NCBI RefSeq assembly: GCF_000420025.1
Contig: NZ_ATUD01000006.1
Coordinates: 186,001-250,000 of the forward strand
Reading direction: 5' to 3'
DNA: 64,000 bases
DNA from: Patulibacter americanus DSM 16676
GTDB lineage: Bacteria; Actinomycetota; Thermoleophilia; Solirubrobacterales; Solirubrobacteraceae
Shown: positions 43,714-52,240 of the stretch, piece by piece
How the letters are laid out: the number at the start of each line of letters is the position of its first letter
Position numbering within the stretch: position 1 is the stretch's first letter
Notes under the pieces: generated by a model
Database searches by the model: none
What the model was told of the DNA's origin: nothing
The model's input: only the letters and a program-made list of their open reading frames with translations
Position numbers and translations under genes: made by a program

Positions 43714-43881
43714 CTAGCGGCGGCGGCTGCGGAGCAGCGAGCGCAGCGCGCCCGCGCCCGCAGCGCCGGCGGCGCCCCGGCCGCCACGGCCGCGGCCCGC
43801 GCCGCGGCCGCCGCGCGCACCGCGCCCGGACGCCTGGGAGCCCGCGCTGAAGAGGGAGAAGAGCCGGCGGATGATGTTCAT
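43714..43881 (-). CDS. Small Arg/Gly-rich protein, hypothetical
   Basis: A 55-codon frame: amphipathic N-terminus MNIIRRLFSLFS, then RGARGGRGAGRGRGGRG-type repeats and a basic tail LRSLLRSRRR. GAGG lies 4 nt before the ATG at 43881. The composition could arise from GC-rich DNA alone, but the ribosome site and membrane-binding-like start support a gene. If real, it could bind nucleic acid or the membrane; no family is recognised. Confidence 0.45.
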   Translation of the reverse strand: MNIIRRLFSLFSAGSQASGRGARGGRGAGRGRGGRGAAGAAGAGALRSLLRSRRR

Positions 43882-44036
43882 GCGTCCTCGGCTACCCGGG
43901 TGCGGTCCTGCCAAACGAGCGGTTGTACGCCAACGGATCGGGCGGCACCGGGGCGGATCCGGCGGCGAGGGGCGGGTCGCGCGATGCCGGGCGGGTCGCG
44001 CAGCGACGGGCGACCCCGTCGGGCGGCCGCGGTGGG

Positions 44037-45080
44037 TCAGCGCCCGATGGAGCAGCAGCGCCCGCGGCCGCGGGATGCGGTGGGACGTGCGTCGTCCGTC
44101 CGGGGGCCGGCGTCCGGCGAGGCCGCGCGCTCCGCCGGGCTCTCGCCGTCGCGCCGCGCCACCGCGGTGGCGACGGGCCGGGTGACGGAGCGCAGCGACA
44201 CGACGGAGGGTGCCGGGGTCAGCGCGAGCGTGCCCGCGGCGGCCAGGCCGCGGCGCAGGAACGGGACGGGGGAGCGGCGGGGGGCCACGGCGATCGCCAG
44301 GCCCAGCAGCGTGACGGCGATTCCCGCGACCGCGTCGAAGAGGTAGTGGTTGCCCGTGGCGACGACCGTCAGGGCGATGATCGGCCCCCAGGCGAGGCCC
44401 AGCAGGCGGACGGGCCCGGAGCGGAAGGTCAGCGCGGCGGCGATCCCGACCGCGAAGGCGAACGCGACGTGGAGGCTGGGCACGGCGGCCAGCGGGTTGT
44501 AGAACGCGGTCGACAGCCCGGAGGTCAGGGCGCCCGAGCCGCTCGCGGTGATGGTGTCCGTGATCCCGATGTCGGCCAGCCGCGGCGGCGCGACGGCGAA
44601 GAAGGCGTTGACCGGGGTGGCGATGATCCAGGTGGCGACGAGCGTGTCGCGCAGGCGGCGGAACGCGGTGATCGACCGGGTGCGGACGAGGAACAGCACC
44701 GCCGGGACCACCAGGAACTGGGCCGCCATGTAGAGGTGGTTGAAGATCCAGATCGAGACGGACCCGTCGAGCGCCCGCTGGACGGGCCCCTCGACGTCCA
44801 CGCCGAGGCCGCGCTCGAGCTCGACGACCCACAGCGCGTTGCTGCGGGCGACGCCGAGGTCGTCCGCGCCGACGAGCTTGGCCAGCGTGTAGCTGGCGTA
44901 GGCGATGACGAGGGCCAGCAGCGTCGTCCGCCACGTCCACGCGCGGCCGGACGACCAGGCGATGCGGCGAACGGACGGCCGGGCCACGGGGACGGCGGCG
45001 GAGCGCGGGGGCACCGTCGGTGACGGAGCGGCGGCGGGCTCTGCGCGGCGGCGTGCGGCGGGCGCCTCGATGGTGGACAT
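44037..45080 (-). CDS. PAP2-family membrane phosphatase (AUR1/inositol phosphorylceramide-synthase-like)
   Basis: Membrane protein of 347 residues with a cytoplasmic Pro/Ala-rich N-terminus (1-50) and six hydrophobic segments. The phosphatase motifs are NPLAAVPSLHVAFAFAVG (SxxH) and TGNHYLFDAVAG (catalytic His); the first, KxxxxxxRP-like motif is degenerate. Such proteins dephosphorylate or transfer lipid phosphates. The C-terminal 70 residues are polar and end in CCSIGR. GAGG is 8 nt before the ATG. It is divergent from the marR gene, whose operator lies between them. Confidence 0.85.
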   Translation of the reverse strand: MSTIEAPAARRRAEPAAAPSPTVPPRSAAVPVARPSVRRIAWSSGRAWTWRTTLLALVIAYASYTLAKLVGADDLGVARSNALWVVELERGLGVDVEGPVQRALDGSVSIWIFNHLYMAAQFLVVPAVLFLVRTRSITAFRRLRDTLVATWIIATPVNAFFAVAPPRLADIGITDTITASGSGALTSGLSTAFYNPLAAVPSLHVAFAFAVGIAAALTFRSGPVRLLGLAWGPIIALTVVATGNHYLFDAVAGIAVTLLGLAIAVAPRRSPVPFLRRGLAAAGTLALTPAPSVVSLRSVTRPVATAVARRDGESPAERAASPDAGPRTDDARPTASRGRGRCCSIGR

Positions 45081-45172
45081 GCGATCGACCTCACGCCGCG
45101 TGCTCGCGACGGCTCGGGGTGTTGGTCGGAGGCGGAGGATCCGTCGGCGGCCGGTGGTGAAACAGACGGTAT

Positions 45173-45186
45173 CAGATATTTATCTG
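45173..45186. promoter_or_regulatory. MarR-type operator
   Basis: CAGATA-TT-TATCTG, perfect 6+6 inverted repeat in an AT-rich patch between the PAP2 and marR starts, just upstream of the marR -10. Confidence 0.7.
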
Positions 45187-45204
45187 CGCAGGCAGCTAAA
45201 TCGG

Positions 45205-45210
45205 TACTCT
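45205..45210 (+). promoter_or_regulatory. Leaderless -10 (TACTCT) of marR
   Basis: TACTCT ends 6 nt before the ATG at 45217; the operator overlaps where the -35 would be. Confidence 0.6.
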
Positions 45211-45216
45211 CGGGTC

Positions 45217-45765
45217 ATGTCCGATGCCCCCCTCACCCAGCTGGAGCTCTCCGCCTGGAAGGGCTTCCTGCGCGCCCAGGCGTACCTGCGCAAGGAGCTC
45301 GAGGCCCGGCTGACCGAGGTCGGCGGCGGGCTCGGGATCGGGGAGTACGACGTGCTGATGGCGCTCTCGCAGGCGCCGCACCGCGCCTCGCGCATGAGCG
45401 ACCTCGCCCAGCGCGTGGTGATGACGAGCGGCGGGTTCACGCGGCTCGTCGACCGGCTCGTCCGGGCGGGTCTCGTGGCGCGCAAGCGGTGCCCGGACGA
45501 CGGTCGCGGCTCGCTCGCGGTGCTGACGGACGAGGGCGTCGCCCTGGTCGACCGCCTCGGCCCGGCGCGGGCCGAGCAGGTTCGCCGCCTGTTCCTCGAC
45601 CACCTGGACGAGGAGGACCTGCGCCGCATGTCCGCGGCCTGGGAGCGCATGCTCGGCCCGGAGCCCGACGTCGCGTCCGACCCGTGCGGCGCGGCCATCG
45701 ACGCATGCGCGGGCGAGGTCGAGGCCGGCCGCCTCACCCCGGCCCCCGTCTCTGCGCGAGGCTGA
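45217..45765 (+). CDS. MarR-family regulator
   Basis: Winged-HTH regulator of 182 residues. LSAWKGFLRAQAYLRKELEARL starts the dimerisation helix; RMSDLAQRVVMTSGGFTRLVDRLVRAGLVARKRCPDDGRGSLAVLTDEG is the DNA-binding wing region. Cys residues at about 90 and 160 might give redox sensitivity, though this is not established. It sits divergent to the PAP2 gene and probably represses it and itself through the CAGATA-TT-TATCTG site. Confidence 0.9.
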   Translation: MSDAPLTQLELSAWKGFLRAQAYLRKELEARLTEVGGGLGIGEYDVLMALSQAPHRASRMSDLAQRVVMTSGGFTRLVDRLVRAGLVARKRCPDDGRGSLAVLTDEGVALVDRLGPARAEQVRRLFLDHLDEEDLRRMSAAWERMLGPEPDVASDPCGAAIDACAGEVEAGRLTPAPVSARG

Positions 45766-45772
45766 GCGCCCC

Positions 45773-46807
45773 TCACCCCTCCAGTTGGTCCACGGTGCAG
45801 GCGGCGGCCGGCTTGTCCTCCCGCCAGCGCTCGAGCTTCGCGCCGTGGCGGATGCGGCCGCCGGAGACCTGGTCGAAGCTCACCTCAACGACGAGCTCGG
45901 GCCGCAGCTCGACCCACTCGAGCTCCTTCTCGGACTTCCAGCGGCTCGGCTCGCCGGCCTGGACCCGGCCGGTGCCGTAGGGCTCGAGCTCCCCGACGAG
46001 CTCGCGCTTGCGCTTGGCGGAGAAGCTCGAGGTGTGGCCCACGGTGCGCAACTCGCCGTCCGGGGCGTAGAGGCCGAGGATGAGCGAGCCGACCGTGCCC
46101 TCCTCCTTGCCGTGGCGCCAGCCGACGACGACGCAGTCGATCGTGCGCTTGCGCTTGATCTTCACCATGCCCTTGCGCTCGCCCGGCAGGTAGGGCGCCC
46201 CGGTCTCCTTGGCCACGACGCCCTCCGTGTCCTGGAGCCAGCCCTCGGCCTCTGCGGCCGTCGTGACCGCGGGCGTGATGGAGACGCTGGAGTCGCCGAA
46301 CTCCGGCTTGGCGAGGAACGTCTCGAGCGCGGTGCGGCGCTCGGAGAACGGGCGCTCGAGCAGCGCGAGGTCGTCCACGGCCAGCAGGTCGAAGGCGACG
46401 TAGCGCGCGGGCAGCTCGACCGAGAGCTTCTGGATCCGCGACGCCGCCGGGTGGATGCGCTGGGAGAGCGCGTCGAAGTCCTGGGCGGCGCTCGCCTCCG
46501 GGATGCCGGCGACGTCGGCACCGTCCGCGTCCGGATCGGGGTCGGCGGGCAGGTCGACGACGATCTCGCCGTCGAGCACGTAGCGGCCGGCGGGGAACCG
46601 CAGCTCGGGGAAGTACCGCTCGAGCGCCTTGCCACCGCGGGAGAGCAGCACGACGGACGGCTCGTCCCCCTCCTCGGGCACGTCGACGAAGGCGATCGCC
46701 CGGAACCCGTCCCACTTCGGCTCGTACGACCACCCTTCGCCCTCGGGCAGCGACGGCCGCGCCCGGGCGAGCTGGGGGGCGAACGGGGGCTGCAGGGGAA
46801 GGCTCAC
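45773..46807 (-). CDS. ATP-dependent DNA ligase (LigD ligase domain type)
   Basis: Stand-alone ligase of 344 residues. The adenylation motif YEPKWDGFRAI gives the nucleophile Lys31; further motifs are RYVLDGEIV, FDLLAVD, EGVVAKETGAPY and MVKIKRKRTIDCVVVGW, followed by an OB-fold domain. It is the partner function of the LigD polymerase at 42475 and is encoded separately on the opposite strand. GTG start supported by a TACGCT box 6 nt upstream. Confidence 0.93.
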   Translation of the reverse strand: MSLPLQPPFAPQLARARPSLPEGEGWSYEPKWDGFRAIAFVDVPEEGDEPSVVLLSRGGKALERYFPELRFPAGRYVLDGEIVVDLPADPDPDADGADVAGIPEASAAQDFDALSQRIHPAASRIQKLSVELPARYVAFDLLAVDDLALLERPFSERRTALETFLAKPEFGDSSVSITPAVTTAAEAEGWLQDTEGVVAKETGAPYLPGERKGMVKIKRKRTIDCVVVGWRHGKEEGTVGSLILGLYAPDGELRTVGHTSSFSAKRKRELVGELEPYGTGRVQAGEPSRWKSEKELEWVELRPELVVEVSFDQVSGGRIRHGAKLERWREDKPAAACTVDQLEG

Positions 46808-46813
46808 CGCGCG

Positions 46814-46819
46814 AGCGTA
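46814..46819 (-). promoter_or_regulatory. Leaderless -10 (TACGCT) of the DNA ligase gene
   Basis: TACGCT on the minus strand ends 6 nt before the GTG at 46807. Confidence 0.55.
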
Positions 46820-46874
46820 GACCGCGGACGGGCGGCGGAGAAGGGCAGGGCGCCGTCGCCCACGGTCCGGCGGA

Positions 46875-48260
46875 CTACCGCGGGCGGAGCGTCACCACGG
46901 TCGCGAAGCGCTGGCGGTTGCCGGCGCCGTCGGTCGCGCGCAGCGTCAGGGCGTAGCGGCGGCCGGGGACGAGGCCGCGGAGGACGATGGTCCGGCGCCC
47001 CGCCGCCGAGGCGAGGCCGGAGTGGTCGCGGGCCCGACCCCGGGCGCACGGCCGTCCCGCCCGGCAGCGGCGGGCGAGGGTGCGCAGGCTCGCGCGCACG
47101 GTCAGCGGTCCGGCGGCCGCGGCGGGAGCCGTGACGCGGACCCGCACGGTGCAGCGGGTCCGCGTGCAGCTCCGCGCGTCGACCCGCAGGGCGGGGCGGA
47201 GGACGTCGCGGTCGGCCGGAGCCTCGCGCGTCGGCGCCGGGACGGGAGCGGGCAGACCGGCGGCGGTGCGCAGGAACGCGCCGACGTCCGGGTCGGCCAC
47301 ATGGGTGTAGAGGCCGGGACGCCCGGCCTGCGCGCAGCCGCTGCCCAGGCTGACGATGCCGACGAGGACGGGCGTGCCGCCGTCGTCCGCGGTCAGCGGC
47401 CCGCCGCTGTCGCCCTGGCACGCGTCGGCCCCGCCGGCGGGCTCGCCCGCGCAGAGCTGCCGGGCGTTCACGCGGATGCCGACGGCGGCGTACGTGGCCG
47501 TGCAGCCCGTGCGCGGCACCACGCGCACGTCGGCGACCTGCAGGTCCTGGGGATAGTCGTCGGCGCCCTGGCCGCCGGCCGTCTGCGGGGCGCGGTTGCC
47601 CCAGCCCGACACGCGGACGGGTGCCGTGCTCTCGACGCCGGCCACCGCGGGGAACGCGGTCGGGTCCGCCGGCGCGATCGGCGCGATCGCGGCGGTGCCG
47701 TCGGCGGCGGGCGTGCCCTCGTAGAGCGGCGCGTCGAGGGTGAGGACGGCGGCGTCGCCGTCGAGGTTCTGGAGCGTGAAGCCGGGCCGGGCGACCATGC
47801 GGAGCACCCCGACGTCGCGGGCCGTGGGCGCCTCGGGCTCGGTGCCGCCGCGCAGGCGTGCGGTGCCGGCGAGCACCCGGACGTCACCGACGGCCCGGGC
47901 CAGGCCGGTCTGCGGGTCGAAGAGGCAGTGCGCCGCGGTCACGACGTGGGTGGCGTTCAGGATCGCCCCGCCGCAGAACTGCCCCTGGTAGGGCGTGCGG
48001 GGCAGGTGCAGCGTGCCGCCGCGCGGGGCGTAGAGCGCCACCTGGAACGGACGGGCCGTGATCGGCGCGGCACTCCCGCCGACGACCCGCGGGGTGGCGC
48101 GAGCGGGGGACGCCGGGTCAGCGTGGCGCGGCGACGTTCCGGCGGCGTCCGCGCCGCTCGGAGCCGCCGCGGCCGAGCCGAGCGCCACGACGGCGGCCAG
48201 CACCGCGGCGACCACCGTCGCCCGTCGCCCGCCCGATGACCTCGTCCGCACCACGTCCAC
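46875..48260 (-). CDS. Secreted trypsin-like serine protease with Arg-rich C-terminal domain
   Basis: Protein of 461 residues. A signal peptide ends near ASAAAAPSGADA; the mature chain begins around RVVGGSAAPI, the classical trypsin activation site. Triad: VTAAHCLF, DAAVL, CQGDSGGPL; Cys pairs near CGG/AAHC and ACQG fit conserved disulfides. From about residue 345 a second domain, Cys- and Arg-containing and beta-like (RVDARSCTRTRCTVRVRVT), ends RRYALTLRATDGAGNRQRFATVVTLRPR. GTG start with AAGGGG 4 nt upstream. Extracellular proteolysis is expected. Confidence 0.9.
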   Translation of the reverse strand: MDVVRTRSSGGRRATVVAAVLAAVVALGSAAAAPSGADAAGTSPRHADPASPARATPRVVGGSAAPITARPFQVALYAPRGGTLHLPRTPYQGQFCGGAILNATHVVTAAHCLFDPQTGLARAVGDVRVLAGTARLRGGTEPEAPTARDVGVLRMVARPGFTLQNLDGDAAVLTLDAPLYEGTPAADGTAAIAPIAPADPTAFPAVAGVESTAPVRVSGWGNRAPQTAGGQGADDYPQDLQVADVRVVPRTGCTATYAAVGIRVNARQLCAGEPAGGADACQGDSGGPLTADDGGTPVLVGIVSLGSGCAQAGRPGLYTHVADPDVGAFLRTAAGLPAPVPAPTREAPADRDVLRPALRVDARSCTRTRCTVRVRVTAPAAAAGPLTVRASLRTLARRCRAGRPCARGRARDHSGLASAAGRRTIVLRGLVPGRRYALTLRATDGAGNRQRFATVVTLRPR

Positions 48261-48368
48261 CCCGACCCCTTCGCTCCCGCCCCGCGGTGTCCTCCGTGAC
48301 GACCGGCACGACCGGCGCCACCGGCACCGCGGCGGCCGAGGCGACCGTCGCCTCCTGAGCCGGGAGCG

Positions 48369-50315
48369 CTACCGCCGCACGATGACCCGCGCCGGGCGCA
48401 CCTTGCCCGCCGAGACGCGCACGCTGAGCGTCGTCGCCGAGCGGCGGCGCAGGGCCTTGACGGTCGCGGGACGCAGGCGCACGCGGGTGGTCCAGGAGCG
48501 CTTGCCGCGGGCGACGCTCTTCGTCGCCACGACGCGGGAGCGCAGGCGCAGGCGCTTCGCCGTGGCCTTCGACACCGTGATCCGGACGCGCACGCGGCGG
48601 GCGTTCGGGCGGGTGCCGCGCAGCAGGACGCCCGAGCGGCGGACGGCGGCGAGGCGCAGGCGGCGCGTGGCGGGCCCGAGGCCGGCGGACGGTCGGGCGC
48701 CGGGCTTCGCGGTGCCCCCACCGGCGCCGGGTCCGGGGCCGGTGCCCGGTCGCGTGGCCGAGCCCGCCAGCACCGGGTCGGCCGGCGTGCCGGCCGGGTC
48801 GCCGACGGGCAGGGTGACCGTGGCGTCGGCGATGTCGACCGACCCCACGTTCGTCGTCAGGCCGTACACGTTCGTGCCGTCCGTGATCTGCAGGCGGTAG
48901 CGGCTCTTCGGCGTCAGGTGCATCGCGACCGCCTCGAGGCTGCGCTCCACCGTGTGCTCCTGGCCGTCGAGCGCGACGGGGATCGGCGTGGCCTGGTTGC
49001 CGACGACGACGCGCCGCTCCTCGTCGACGATCTGCGCGTAGACGTGGGCGTTCGTGAGGACCGCGTTGCCGCGGTAGCGGAACCGCAGCACCGGCTCGCC
49101 GACGACCTCGCGCTCCGCGGTCTGCGCCGGGATCGGCAGGTCGACCCCCGTCGCCGCGGGCCGCGCGGCGACGAGGATCCCGTTCAGCGTGGAGATCGGC
49201 GTGAGCGGCAGGGTGCCGGCGCCGCGGCCGGTGATCGTGCCGGCGTCCTTCAGCGGGAAGTCGTTCGCGGAGCGCACGACCCCGTCGTCGGCGACCCACT
49301 CGAAGCCGGGTCCGATGTCGGCGCCGGCGTCGTCGCGCAGCCAGCGGTCCATCCAGGCGAGGACGCGCGGCTCGATCTTCTCGCCCAGCGCGTTGCCGGT
49401 CTGGCACAGGCCGTGGCCGCCGCAGAACCAGAGCATCTTCGTCGGGGTGCCGGCCTTGCGCAGCAGCCGGCGCATGTCGACGGCCTGGCTCGGGGTGAAG
49501 AGCGTGTCGGCGGTGCCCTGCAGGATCAGCGAGGGCGCCTTGACGTTCGCGATCGCGTCCCCCGTCGAGCGGGCGGCGAAGAAGTCGTTCAGCCCCTGGT
49601 CAGCGCGGCCCGACACCGCCGCCCCCGCGGCGAGCGTCGTCAGCTCGAGCGGGAACCCGCCGAGTTCGAGGCCGTGGGGCGAGAGCGCGCCGAGCGCCGT
49701 GGCGGTCGGCAGTCCGAGGCCGATGAGGGGCAGGCCCCAGCCGAGCTTGAGCCGGCCCTCGCGGCCGAGCGCCTGCACGAGCGACGTCCACGAGATCGCA
49801 GGAGCGAGCGCGTCGATGCGCCGGTCGCGCGAGGCGGCGGCCCACTGCACGCCGCCGCCGTAGGACGCGCCGTGCATCCCCACCCGCGGATCGCCGGCGC
49901 CGTCGAGCTGCGCCTGCGGCCGGTTGGCCACCCAGTCGACGATCGCGGACGCGTCGCGCCCCTCGAACTGTGGCGCGTCGAGCTGGACCTCGCCGCCGGA
50001 GCGGCCGAAGCCGCGCGAGTCGAACGTGACGGTGTTGAAGCCGTGCTTGCGGAAGACGCCCGCGCCGACCTGGCCGAGGTCGCCCGAGGTCGTGTCGCCG
50101 TCCGCGGTCTCGCGCGTGGCTCCGAAGCCGTGGGTCAGCAGGATCGTCGGCGCCCGCTGCCCGGGCTTCAGGCCCGTCGCCGGTTGCCAGTCGGCGTCGA
50201 TCTTCGTGCCGTCGAACGACGTGATAGCGACGTTCTCCGCCGACGCGACGGCCGGCGTGAGCGCCCCGAACGCGGCCACCAGGGCGACCGTTCCCCACCT
50301 GCGAGTGCCTGACAT
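48369..50315 (-). CDS. Secreted CocE/NonD-type alpha/beta-hydrolase
   Basis: Protein of 648 residues with a signal peptide cleaved near AVASA-EN. The X-Pro dipeptidyl-peptidase/CocE domain has LLTHGFGATRET, DSRGFGRSGGEV, nucleophile elbow HGASYGGG (around residue 150), and later TADTLFTP and WFCGGHGLC (acid and His). A Gly/Pro linker near residue 530 leads to a basic beta-domain (RLRLAAVRRSGVLLRGTRPN...) like that of its neighbour. It is on the same strand as the protease. TAGGGT lies 6 nt before the ATG. Substrate (ester, peptide) unknown. Confidence 0.87.
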   Translation of the reverse strand: MSGTRRWGTVALVAAFGALTPAVASAENVAITSFDGTKIDADWQPATGLKPGQRAPTILLTHGFGATRETADGDTTSGDLGQVGAGVFRKHGFNTVTFDSRGFGRSGGEVQLDAPQFEGRDASAIVDWVANRPQAQLDGAGDPRVGMHGASYGGGVQWAAASRDRRIDALAPAISWTSLVQALGREGRLKLGWGLPLIGLGLPTATALGALSPHGLELGGFPLELTTLAAGAAVSGRADQGLNDFFAARSTGDAIANVKAPSLILQGTADTLFTPSQAVDMRRLLRKAGTPTKMLWFCGGHGLCQTGNALGEKIEPRVLAWMDRWLRDDAGADIGPGFEWVADDGVVRSANDFPLKDAGTITGRGAGTLPLTPISTLNGILVAARPAATGVDLPIPAQTAEREVVGEPVLRFRYRGNAVLTNAHVYAQIVDEERRVVVGNQATPIPVALDGQEHTVERSLEAVAMHLTPKSRYRLQITDGTNVYGLTTNVGSVDIADATVTLPVGDPAGTPADPVLAGSATRPGTGPGPGAGGGTAKPGARPSAGLGPATRRLRLAAVRRSGVLLRGTRPNARRVRVRITVSKATAKRLRLRSRVVATKSVARGKRSWTTRVRLRPATVKALRRRSATTLSVRVSAGKVRPARVIVRR

Positions 50316-50321
50316 GGCGGC

Positions 50322-50327
50322 ACCCTA
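50322..50327 (-). promoter_or_regulatory. Leaderless -10 (TAGGGT) of the CocE-type gene
   Basis: TAGGGT on the minus strand ends 6 nt before the ATG at 50315, inside a CCCTA/TAGGG inverted repeat (50323-50339) that might also be an operator. Confidence 0.55.
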
Positions 50328-50432
50328 CTCCCGGTAGGGAGGGTCCGGGGGAGAACGTCGGGCGCGCACGAATCCGGGCCGGGCGGTCCTCCGCCGGGTG
50401 GCGGACGGGCCATGCCGGCCAAGAAGCCCGGG

Positions 50433-50498
50433 GGCCTGGAAGACCGGCCTGGACGACCTCGGCCTGGAGGACCGGCTCAGAGACCGGCCTAGAAGACC
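50433..50498. repeat. Five direct repeats of 12-15 bp at the end of the Eis-like gene
   Basis: Units follow GGCCTGGAnGACC: 50433-50445, 50446-50460, 50461-50473, 50474-50485 (degenerate) and 50486-50498. The last unit covers the stop codon of the acetyltransferase gene. Confidence 0.75.
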
Positions 50499-51715
50499 GT
50501 GACGTTCCAGGGCGCACGGGCGGTACGCGCGGCGTGGTCGAACGCGGCGGCCGCGCCGGGCGTGGCCTCCGTGACCATCCCCGCGTCGACGGCGCGCACG
50601 AGGGAGCCGCCGCCCAGGAACGCCGCGCCCAGCTCGGCGACCGGGAGGGCGAGGTCCGCGGGCTCGTCCGTCCTGGTGCAGCGGCCGCCGTCCGGGCCGA
50701 GGTCCAGCCGCCAGCGCCCCGCGTTCTGCGGCAGCAGGTCGTCCTCGAGCTCCACGGTCAGCCGCGCCGCTGCGGACCAGGTGCGACCCGCGATCGCGGC
50801 GGGGACGTCGAGCAGCCGCAGCCAGAGGGCGTCGTGCTCCGTCAACTCCGCTGTGCGCTGGTTGCGGAGCAGGGCGACCAGCGGGTCGTCGACGGGGAGC
50901 ATCGGCACGTTCAGGCGACCGGCCAGATCGATCGACAGCAGGAACGCCCAGAGGTCGCATCGGGCCTGGGGTGTGAGGGCGACCAGCTCCTCGACGTCCA
51001 CCACGCCGGACGCCTCCTCGGGTTGCGTGTCGTCGACGCGGACGCGGTAGAGCGCGTAGCCGTCCGCCGGCTCCCCGGCGGCCACGACGCGGAGCCGGCC
51101 GCCTCGGCGTTCGTCCTCCGGGTCCGCGAGCACCTCGTTCTCCCACCAGGCGGCGTCACGGCGCAGCACCCCCGCGCGCTCAGCCGCGAATCGCGCGTGG
51201 GCGCCGTCGAGCTCGGGACCGGCCGTCGCCGGGTCGAGCATCCGCACCGGCCGGGGGCGAAGCCCGTCGCGCAGCCCAGAGTCGCGGTCGCGGAGGCGGA
51301 CCTTGGCGCTGTGGTTCGCCGTCGCGACGCCGAAGCCGAAGCGGCTGTAGATCGTCGCCTCGGCGGCCCACAGCACGGCCAGCGGCACGCCGCCTGCGGC
51401 CAGGCGACCCAGCTGGCCTTCCATCATGGCCCGCATCAGGCCGCGGCGACGGTGCGTCGGCGAGACGCCGACCCACGAGATCGCGCCGGACGGCAACGTT
51501 CCGCCCGGGACCGACAGCGACTGCGGGTAGACGACGGAGGACCCGACCAGCCGGTCCCCGTCGTAGGCGCAGAGCGTCTCCTCGTGCCGGATGACCGCGG
51601 CGTGCCGAGCCCGTCGCGCGGCCGGCCGCGGCTCGTGGAACGCCAGCTCGTCCAACTCGAACAGCTCCTCGAGCGTGTCGCCCACCGGGAGAGGTCGAAG
51701 CGCGATGCCGTCCAT
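50489..51715 (-). CDS. Eis-like GNAT N-acetyltransferase
   Basis: Protein of 408 residues, the length and tripartite layout of Eis: N-terminal GNAT domain with ISWVGVSPTHRRRGLMRAMM (acetyl-CoA loop), a second degenerate GNAT region, and a C-terminal SCP2-like domain. The C-terminal carboxylate of Eis is used in catalysis; here the chain ends WNVTVF. Known relatives acetylate aminoglycosides or proteins; the natural substrate here is unknown. I chose the ATG at 51715 because TAGGCT lies 7 nt upstream; an earlier frame adds no conserved sequence. Confidence 0.88.
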   Translation of the reverse strand: MDGIALRPLPVGDTLEELFELDELAFHEPRPAARRARHAAVIRHEETLCAYDGDRLVGSSVVYPQSLSVPGGTLPSGAISWVGVSPTHRRRGLMRAMMEGQLGRLAAGGVPLAVLWAAEATIYSRFGFGVATANHSAKVRLRDRDSGLRDGLRPRPVRMLDPATAGPELDGAHARFAAERAGVLRRDAAWWENEVLADPEDERRGGRLRVVAAGEPADGYALYRVRVDDTQPEEASGVVDVEELVALTPQARCDLWAFLLSIDLAGRLNVPMLPVDDPLVALLRNQRTAELTEHDALWLRLLDVPAAIAGRTWSAAARLTVELEDDLLPQNAGRWRLDLGPDGGRCTRTDEPADLALPVAELGAAFLGGGSLVRAVDAGMVTEATPGAAAAFDHAARTARAPWNVTVF

Positions 51716-51722
51716 GGCGACG

Positions 51723-51728
51723 AGCCTA
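51723..51728 (-). promoter_or_regulatory. Leaderless -10 (TAGGCT) of the Eis-like gene
   Basis: TAGGCT on the minus strand ends 7 nt before the ATG at 51715. Confidence 0.5.
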
Positions 51729-51817
51729 TGCGCCCGGTCGGCGGGCCCGCGTCCGGCGGTGGACCACTGCGCAACGGCGGCGTCCGTCCGACGGCGGGAG
51801 GGACCTCTCGCCACCCC

Positions 51818-52240
51818 TCAGGCGTGCGCGGCGAGCAGCAGGTCGACCGTGCGGCGGTCGGCGATGCCGGTGCAGGGCAGGCCGCGGTGGCGCTGGAACG
51901 CGGCGACCGCGTCGGTGGTGCGGCGGTCCCAGTGGCCCGAGAGCGCGCGCGGGTCGAGCTCGCCGGCGCGGACGAGCAGCGGTTGCAGCTCGACGGCGCG
52001 CAGGGCCGGCACGACGTCGGCCGCGGCCTCGCCGGGGATCAGCGCGTCGACGAGGGCCCGCCACAGCGCGCGGCGCGGATCGCGGCCGCGGGGCATCCCG
52101 CCCGCCCAGTCCGGCAGGCCGGTGGGGGCGGGCACCGCGGAGCCCGTGGCGAGGACGCGCGCAACGCCGGGTCGGCGCTCGGGCCATCGGCGTCCCCGGA
52201 GGACCCGACGCCCGACCGAAGGAATGGCTCGCCGTTGCAT
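51818..52240 (-). CDS. Peptidoglycan-binding domain protein
   Basis: Short protein of about 140 residues. The C-terminal 60 residues fit a PG_binding_1 domain (LSGHWDRRTTDAVAAFQRHRGLPCTGIADRRTVDLLL). The N-terminal part is Arg/Pro-rich and lacks a clear signal peptide. The start is uncertain: ATG 52240 or ATG 52282; neither has a good ribosome site. It follows the sigma/membrane-protein pair on the same strand, 96 bp away, so a link to a cell-wall stress response is possible. Confidence 0.6.
   Translation of the reverse strand: MQRRAIPSVGRRVLRGRRWPERRPGVARVLATGSAVPAPTGLPDWAGGMPRGRDPRRALWRALVDALIPGEAAADVVPALRAVELQPLLVRAGELDPRALSGHWDRRTTDAVAAFQRHRGLPCTGIADRRTVDLLLAAHA

Noticed and set aside
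50433-50498. Short repeats considered as a CRISPR array
   Set aside because: Units are only 12-15 bp and adjoin without spacers; no cas genes nearby.
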